A DNA stretch of 64,000 bases from Leptospira limi. Lineage in GTDB: Bacteria > Spirochaetota > Leptospiria > Leptospirales > Leptospiraceae. Below are positions 63,655 to 64,000 of this stretch, piece after piece. The stretch lies in contig NZ_JAMQPV010000002.1 of assembly GCF_026151395.1 (NCBI RefSeq), forward strand, positions 248,001-312,000, given 5' to 3'. A program made the translations under genes and the position numbers. The notes under the pieces were generated by a model. The model saw only the letters and a list, made by a program, of their open reading frames with translations. It had not been told where the DNA came from and did no database searches. The number at the start of each line of letters is the position of its first letter. Position 1 is the stretch's first letter.

Positions 63655-64000
63655 ATGGAAAACAATCCAAAATGGCAAAAAATGGTAGCAAAAAAACGAA
63701 AAGCGAAAGCTAAAACCATCACAAGGGTTGGCCGCCCCAACAAAATGAACAGCGTTAATGTTCGTGAGGCACTGATCCAAGCGGGTGTTGCATTATTAGA
63801 AACTACTTCTCTGGAAGAAATTTCCTTACGAAAGGTTGCTGCAAAGGCAGGTGTCAGCCATGTAGCAAGTTACCATCATTTCGAAAACAAACATGCGTTA
63901 TTTTCTGCAATTGCAGAGATTGGTTTTCAAAAATACTTTGAATCCTATCAAAAGGAATTAGAAAAAACAGAACAAGACTTCAAAGGTCGTTACCGAGCAC
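63655..64000 (+). CDS. TetR-family regulator, 3' end cut by the window
   Basis: The first 115 residues or so of a TetR repressor. A basic N-terminal tail (KKRKAKAKTITRVGRP) is followed by the DNA-binding domain with LEEISLRKVAAKAGVSHVAS and then YHHFENKHALFSAIAE. The frame is open to the window end. It is divergent from fadH-acyl-CoA dehydrogenase and shares two 13-bp operators with it, so it most likely represses those fatty-acid oxidation genes and itself, with an acyl-CoA or fatty acid as the likely inducer (inferred). Confidence 0.88.
   Translation, partial: MENNPKWQKMVAKKRKAKAKTITRVGRPNKMNSVNVREALIQAGVALLETTSLEEISLRKVAAKAGVSHVASYHHFENKHALFSAIAEIGFQKYFESYQKELEKTEQDFKGRYRA

Overview
The window is about 64 kb of AT-rich bacterial chromosome that looks like a spirochaete of the genus Leptospira, most likely a free-living (saprophytic) species. 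The reasons are the many lipoproteins with short lipoboxes, the large family of PAS/histidine-kinase and SpoIIE-phosphatase signalling proteins, the alginate-export-like porin, the TRL-like and FecR lipoproteins, a CIRCE-controlled clpB, and frequent TTG/GTG starts. The genus is an inference from protein style; no rRNA is present to confirm it. No tRNA, rRNA, insertion sequence, prophage or CRISPR array was seen.

Layout. 1-7.2 kb: the end of an ABC exporter (ATPase plus FtsX-like permease), two unknown proteins, pyrE, a probable gene remnant, a TetR regulator and a di-haem cytochrome c peroxidase. 7.5-10.8 kb: a PilZ protein, an ornithine-carbamoyltransferase-like enzyme with altered substrate loops, a truncated haemoglobin, a GC-rich multi-hairpin element, a possible 34-residue leader ORF and a CitE-like lyase. 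10.8-21.9 kb: a chemoreceptor, a FecR lipoprotein, a CLC-F type fluoride exporter, an acyltransferase, a REC-PAS-kinase, a 0.7 kb poor region, a Xer recombinase and recA. 22-33.8 kb: a lipoprotein, an aldo-keto reductase, clpB behind a CIRCE operator, a SpoIIE phosphatase, a hybrid kinase, a patatin and a P-type ATPase. 33.9-42.7 kb: a secernin-like peptidase, glycerate kinase, a fused FAD/Fe-S membrane oxidoreductase, a kinase-phosphatase pair and a PerR-like regulator. 42.7-46.1 kb: a TRL-like lipoprotein, a ketopantoate-reductase gene broken by one stop codon, a winged-helix regulator, DoxX and a double cNMP-binding protein.

46.2-52.7 kb holds the most remarkable unit: a complete six-gene ebo cluster (eboA-F) in one tightly coupled run on the minus strand. 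It encodes EboA, a TatD-type hydrolase, a UbiA-type prenyltransferase, a 3-dehydroquinate-synthase-like cyclase, a TIM-barrel protein and a phosphodiesterase. The family is known from scattered bacteria and algae and is linked to making or moving an unidentified metabolite. 52.9-64 kb: a porin, a TetR/alcohol-dehydrogenase divergent pair with an operator between -35 and -10, a secreted Cys-rich protein, a haemolysin-III protein, an EF-hand protein, a serine hydrolase, and a fatty-acid oxidation pair (fadH, acyl-CoA dehydrogenase). That pair faces a TetR gene across two 13-bp operators spaced 42 bp apart.
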